Source: Syntrophaceae bacterium CG2_30_49_12 (GTDB lineage: Bacteria; Desulfobacterota; Syntrophia; Syntrophales; CG2-30-49-12). Taken from it: a stretch of DNA of 16,770 nucleotides. This document shows positions 15,029-16,770 of this stretch, one piece after another (the first letter of the stretch is position 1; each line of letters begins with the position of its first letter). The DNA is taken from contig MNZP01000089.1 in assembly GCA_001873675.1 (NCBI GenBank), positions 1-16,770 on the forward strand. Reading direction: 5' to 3'. The position numbers were made by a program, and so were the translations under genes. A model generated the notes under the pieces. That model searched no databases and was not told where the DNA came from. It was given only the letters and a program-made list of their open reading frames with translations.

Positions 15029-15645
15029 TGCCCCGCGGATCAAGCGGAGACTTCGTACCTCTTTATAAAACGGCCAATATACCTTCCCAGGATAAACGGA
15101 GCATGACTTCACTTATATCGTTGTATAGTGTTGTTAAGGCCATATCTGTTCCTTACGGACGAAGGTCATCAGGCAGATTGATCAAGGGGCCGCCAAATCC
15201 AGTAACAGTCGGCGAGTTCTACATCCAGGCGACAGACTTTTGGGATGCAGTCAAGGCGAGTTTTCCACAAGTTGCGGAGGTTTTTAACTCCAGACCTGAA
15301 GATGAGACGGTGGCTAAGTACAGACACGAGAATGGCGGCCATTTCCTTTTCAGACCGTTCTGTTTAGTCGTATTTGCAAAAACAGTACGCGTGCTGATGA
15401 GTCGCGGTTTCTCAATAGCTGATTCTCTAAAAGTTCTTGCGGGTATCCAGATGGACATTGGCAAAGACCCATGGTGTCACGTGGTATGGAACCCAAATAA
15501 GCGCACTATGATTAATAAGAACGAGCCATTGATCAGAAACTTGCTACTAAGCTTGACCGGGCAACCATTGTCACCCAATGATTTCGACCTTAATGTAGAG
15601 TACAAAAAGACGGTTGGTGAAGCACAGACCTCGTTTCGCCCTTAG
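15028..15645 (+). pseudogene. 5'-truncated DndB/DGQHR-family protein (C-terminal part)
   Basis: About 205 codons. The pattern NIP...KRSMTSLISLYSVVKAI near the start, and WCHVVWNPNKRTMINKNEP followed by NLLLSLTGQPLSPNDF at the end, correspond to the C-terminal part of DndB-type DGQHR proteins. The DGQHR signature itself, which lies in the N-terminal half, is absent and no upstream frame supplies it. An in-frame stop at 14989 closes the frame, and family-like sequence begins just after the hairpin at 15002-15028. DndB is the regulator of phosphorothioation and normally lies upstream of dndC; here it lies downstream and is decapitated. In-frame starts at TTG 15013, ATG 15028 and ATG 15103 are all open. 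Recognition is from motif patterns only, so the DndB name is moderately sure. Confidence 0.6.
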
Positions 15646-15656
15646 GCGCAGCGGCA

Positions 15657-16022
15657 CTAAGAGCGGAGTGCGTAGACCTTATCCAACAGTACAGAACATA
15701 TTTTCTGCACCTCGTCCTGGATAGTGACTTTCCCCAACGAGAATCGAACAGATTGCATGCTGCTATCCGCCTCTTGTTTCATAGCCCTAATCACGTGCGA
15801 TGGTTCATCTGAATCGGCAAGGCAAGCCGACCCGGATGATGCGCAGATGCCTTCCTGATCCAGCAGTATAAGCAGGGCTTCGGATTCGATACCATGGAAG
15901 GTAACGTTGGTCGTGTTTGCCAGGCGTTGGGTTTTGTGCCCATTCAGCTCGGTGTTTGGAATCAGGCTGAGAATCCCTTCCTCAAGAGCATTCCGTAAAG
16001 GTAAATCATAATGTATGCTCAA
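15657..16022 (-). pseudogene. 5'-truncated cysteine desulfurase (DndA/IscS/NifS-type C-terminal part)
   Basis: 121 codons matching the last third of group I cysteine desulfurases. RNALEEGILSLIPNTELNG and RLANTTNVTFHGI are followed by GICASSGSACLAD, with the catalytic Cys67 in SSGSAC, then EPSHVIRAM and VRFSLGK. The PLP-binding Lys domain (roughly the first 260 residues of the family) is missing, so it cannot be an active enzyme. Homology begins about residue 8, and MSIHYD is probably fusion sequence. It ends tail-to-tail 11 bp from the DndB-like fragment. In intact dnd loci the desulfurase gene is divergent from dndB, so the arrangement is rearranged. An IS200-like remnant starts about 50 bp upstream of its broken 5' end and may be responsible. 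Confidence 0.78.
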
Positions 16023-16072
16023 TTACTACAAAAACTCAGCTATGTCCAAATTACTTTTTTATTACTCTTATG

Positions 16073-16508
16073 CTACCACCACCAGAGGTGGTAGTAGTTG
16101 ACTTTAAGCGTTCAGTATTCTGCTCGTGCTAACCGAAAATTGACCATCCTGAACATTCACCGTCGTCGCGATATCGCGATACGCATTTTTTTCATGCTCT
16201 CTCACCATCACACCTTTTCCCCGTTTTCTCAATATGGAATCGGACAGTGCAATTATAGCTCGTTTCGGAGGATGCCCATAAAAAAACTATCAATTTCATG
16301 ATTACTTCATCCGTCACGTTACCGGAACTGGCCACGAAATACCCACGAGCCCATATATGCCGACCCCAAAATGTACGACTCAAGCTCTTGAATTCCATCA
16401 TCATCTTGCGAGACGTCTTCCCCTTGATTGACTGAACCAGATGACTAACGGAAATATGCGGCGGCACAGACACCAAAAGCATACTAAAGTCTTCGCCTGA
16501 AGGCGAGG
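16073..16508 (-). mobile_element. Degenerate IS200/IS605-family insertion sequence
   Basis: About 440 bp bounded by subterminal-type hairpins: ctaccacc/ggtggtag (16073-16080, 16087-16094) next to gttgacttt, and cttcgcc/ggcgagg (16491-16497, 16502-16508) next to ctaaagt. IS200/IS605 elements have such imperfect end hairpins and no terminal inverted repeats. The element is shorter than the usual 700 bp or so, and its transposase is damaged. A perfect 14-bp palindrome tcgcgatatcgcga (16166-16179) lies in its non-coding part. True ends and target site are not determined. Confidence 0.5.
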
Positions 16509-16521
16509 GTTTTTCTCCCAA
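16192..16521 (-). pseudogene. IS200/IS605 TnpA (Y1 transposase) fragment
   Basis: The segment at 16294-16482 reads LLVSVPPHISVSHLVQ, then GKTSRKMMMEF, FWGRHIWARGYFVASSGNV and TDEVIMK, which is the middle and late part of an IS200-type TnpA. Upstream, the HUH metal-binding motif (HVH before LLVSVPP) is replaced by DFSM. The N-terminal domain is gone, and the preceding codons read through the element's own end hairpin, indicating an internal deletion. After DEVIMK the expected catalytic Tyr context (YI) is LI, and the frame continues into unrelated sequence. The protein is therefore not an active transposase. Confidence 0.75.
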
Positions 16522-16555
16522 TCCCCGAGGGGGGACAATAAAGAGAAAAAACTTG

Positions 16556-16590
16556 TAACTGTTCAGGTAGCCACCAAGGCACTAAGACAC
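16556..16590. repeat. Arm of the TAACTACTCAG repeat family before the GxxExxY gene
   Basis: taactgttcag (16556-16566) followed by gccaccaaggcac and taagacac (16570-16590). This duplicates the left arm of the 11-173 element (taactattcag, then gccaccaaggcac) with only small differences. The complementary right arm is not present before the window ends, so it may lie beyond the following gene. Confidence 0.65.
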
Positions 16591-16601
16591 GAAGGATAGA
16601 T

Positions 16602-16770
16602 ATGAGTTTTTCCACTTTGTCTGAAAAGGAAGAAGGCATTGCAAGAAAAATAGTAGATGCGGCATACACCGTACATAAAATACTTGGACCGGGTTTGCTT
16701 GAGAGAGTTTATGAAGTCTGTTTCTGTCATGAGCTTTCTAAACGAGGATTAAAATATCAAAGGCAGGCAG
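16602..16770 (+). CDS. GxxExxY-family protein, N-terminal part (runs off window)
   Basis: The first 56 codons of a gene that continues past the window edge. IARKIVDAAYTVHKILGPG is followed by GLLERVY (31-37), which is the GxxExxY signature, then ELSKRGLKYQRQ. This small family has a PD-(D/E)XK-like fold in some descriptions, and its biological role is not established. It starts at ATG 16602 with gaagga (16591-16596) as a likely ribosome site. It lies 11 bp after the repeat arm at 16556-16590, with no other gene between the IS remnant and it. Confidence 0.82.
   Translation, partial: MSFSTLSEKEEGIARKIVDAAYTVHKILGPGLLERVYEVCFCHELSKRGLKYQRQA

Noticed and set aside
14924..15106. 60-codon frame through the attC-like site
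   Set aside because: It is made almost entirely of the two palindromes and has no protein resemblance.
1..16770. CRISPR arrays, tRNA, rRNA and riboswitches
   Set aside because: No regularly spaced direct repeats, tRNA-like cloverleaf, rRNA-like stretch or known riboswitch core was noticed on either strand.

Overview
The window looks like a chromosomal segment of an anaerobic or syntrophic deltaproteobacterium (Desulfobacterota, Syntrophales-like). This is inferred from gene content, moderate GC, AGA/AGG-rich codon use in the main operon and strong AAGGAGG-type ribosome sites. It is not proven by any marker gene.

Positions 254-11055 carry a tightly spaced, all-plus-strand catabolic cluster. 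In order it holds: a MenB/BadI-type crotonase (ring-opening hydrolase class); a small plus a large acyl-CoA dehydrogenase (ACAD) subunit; a BadH-like short-chain dehydrogenase; a canonical enoyl-CoA hydratase; a second large plus small ACAD pair; a PHP-domain hydrolase; an amidohydrolase with a TPR-like N-terminal extension; and an acyl-CoA carboxyltransferase subunit. Dehydrogenation, hydration, 3-hydroxyacyl-CoA oxidation and hydrolytic ring cleavage are the steps of alicyclic acid (cyclohexanecarboxylate-like) or polycyclic ring-remnant CoA degradation, so the cluster probably encodes beta-oxidation and opening of an alicyclic ring. The exact substrate cannot be read from the sequence. Both small ACAD subunits lack a catalytic Glu at either known position, while both large subunits keep one in an ER motif. 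This suggests two heteromeric (alpha2beta2-like) dehydrogenases.

Positions 11125-13210 hold an overlapping pair: an SPFH-domain protein ending in half a zinc ribbon, and a protein with two complete zinc ribbons.

From about 13230 the character changes. A 123-bp imperfect palindrome is followed by an apparently intact dndC (DNA phosphorothioation) with CGN-rich arginine codons, an attC-like folded palindrome plus a perfect 11-bp hairpin, a 5'-truncated dndB-like fragment, a convergent 5'-truncated cysteine desulfurase (dndA/iscS-like) fragment, and a decayed IS200/IS605 element. No dndD or dndE is present. This reads as a scrambled remnant of a horizontally acquired Dnd defence locus. The window ends in the start of a GxxExxY-family gene.

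A second layer is a family of palindromic intergenic repeats with ends of the type TAACTACTCAGG: 11-173, 2300-2426, a single arm at 5299-5308 and a single arm at 16556-16590. The copy at 11-173 and the arm directly before the GxxExxY gene share the inner arm CCACCAAGGCAC, which suggests that the gene may be carried inside such a unit. No tRNA, rRNA or CRISPR array was seen.
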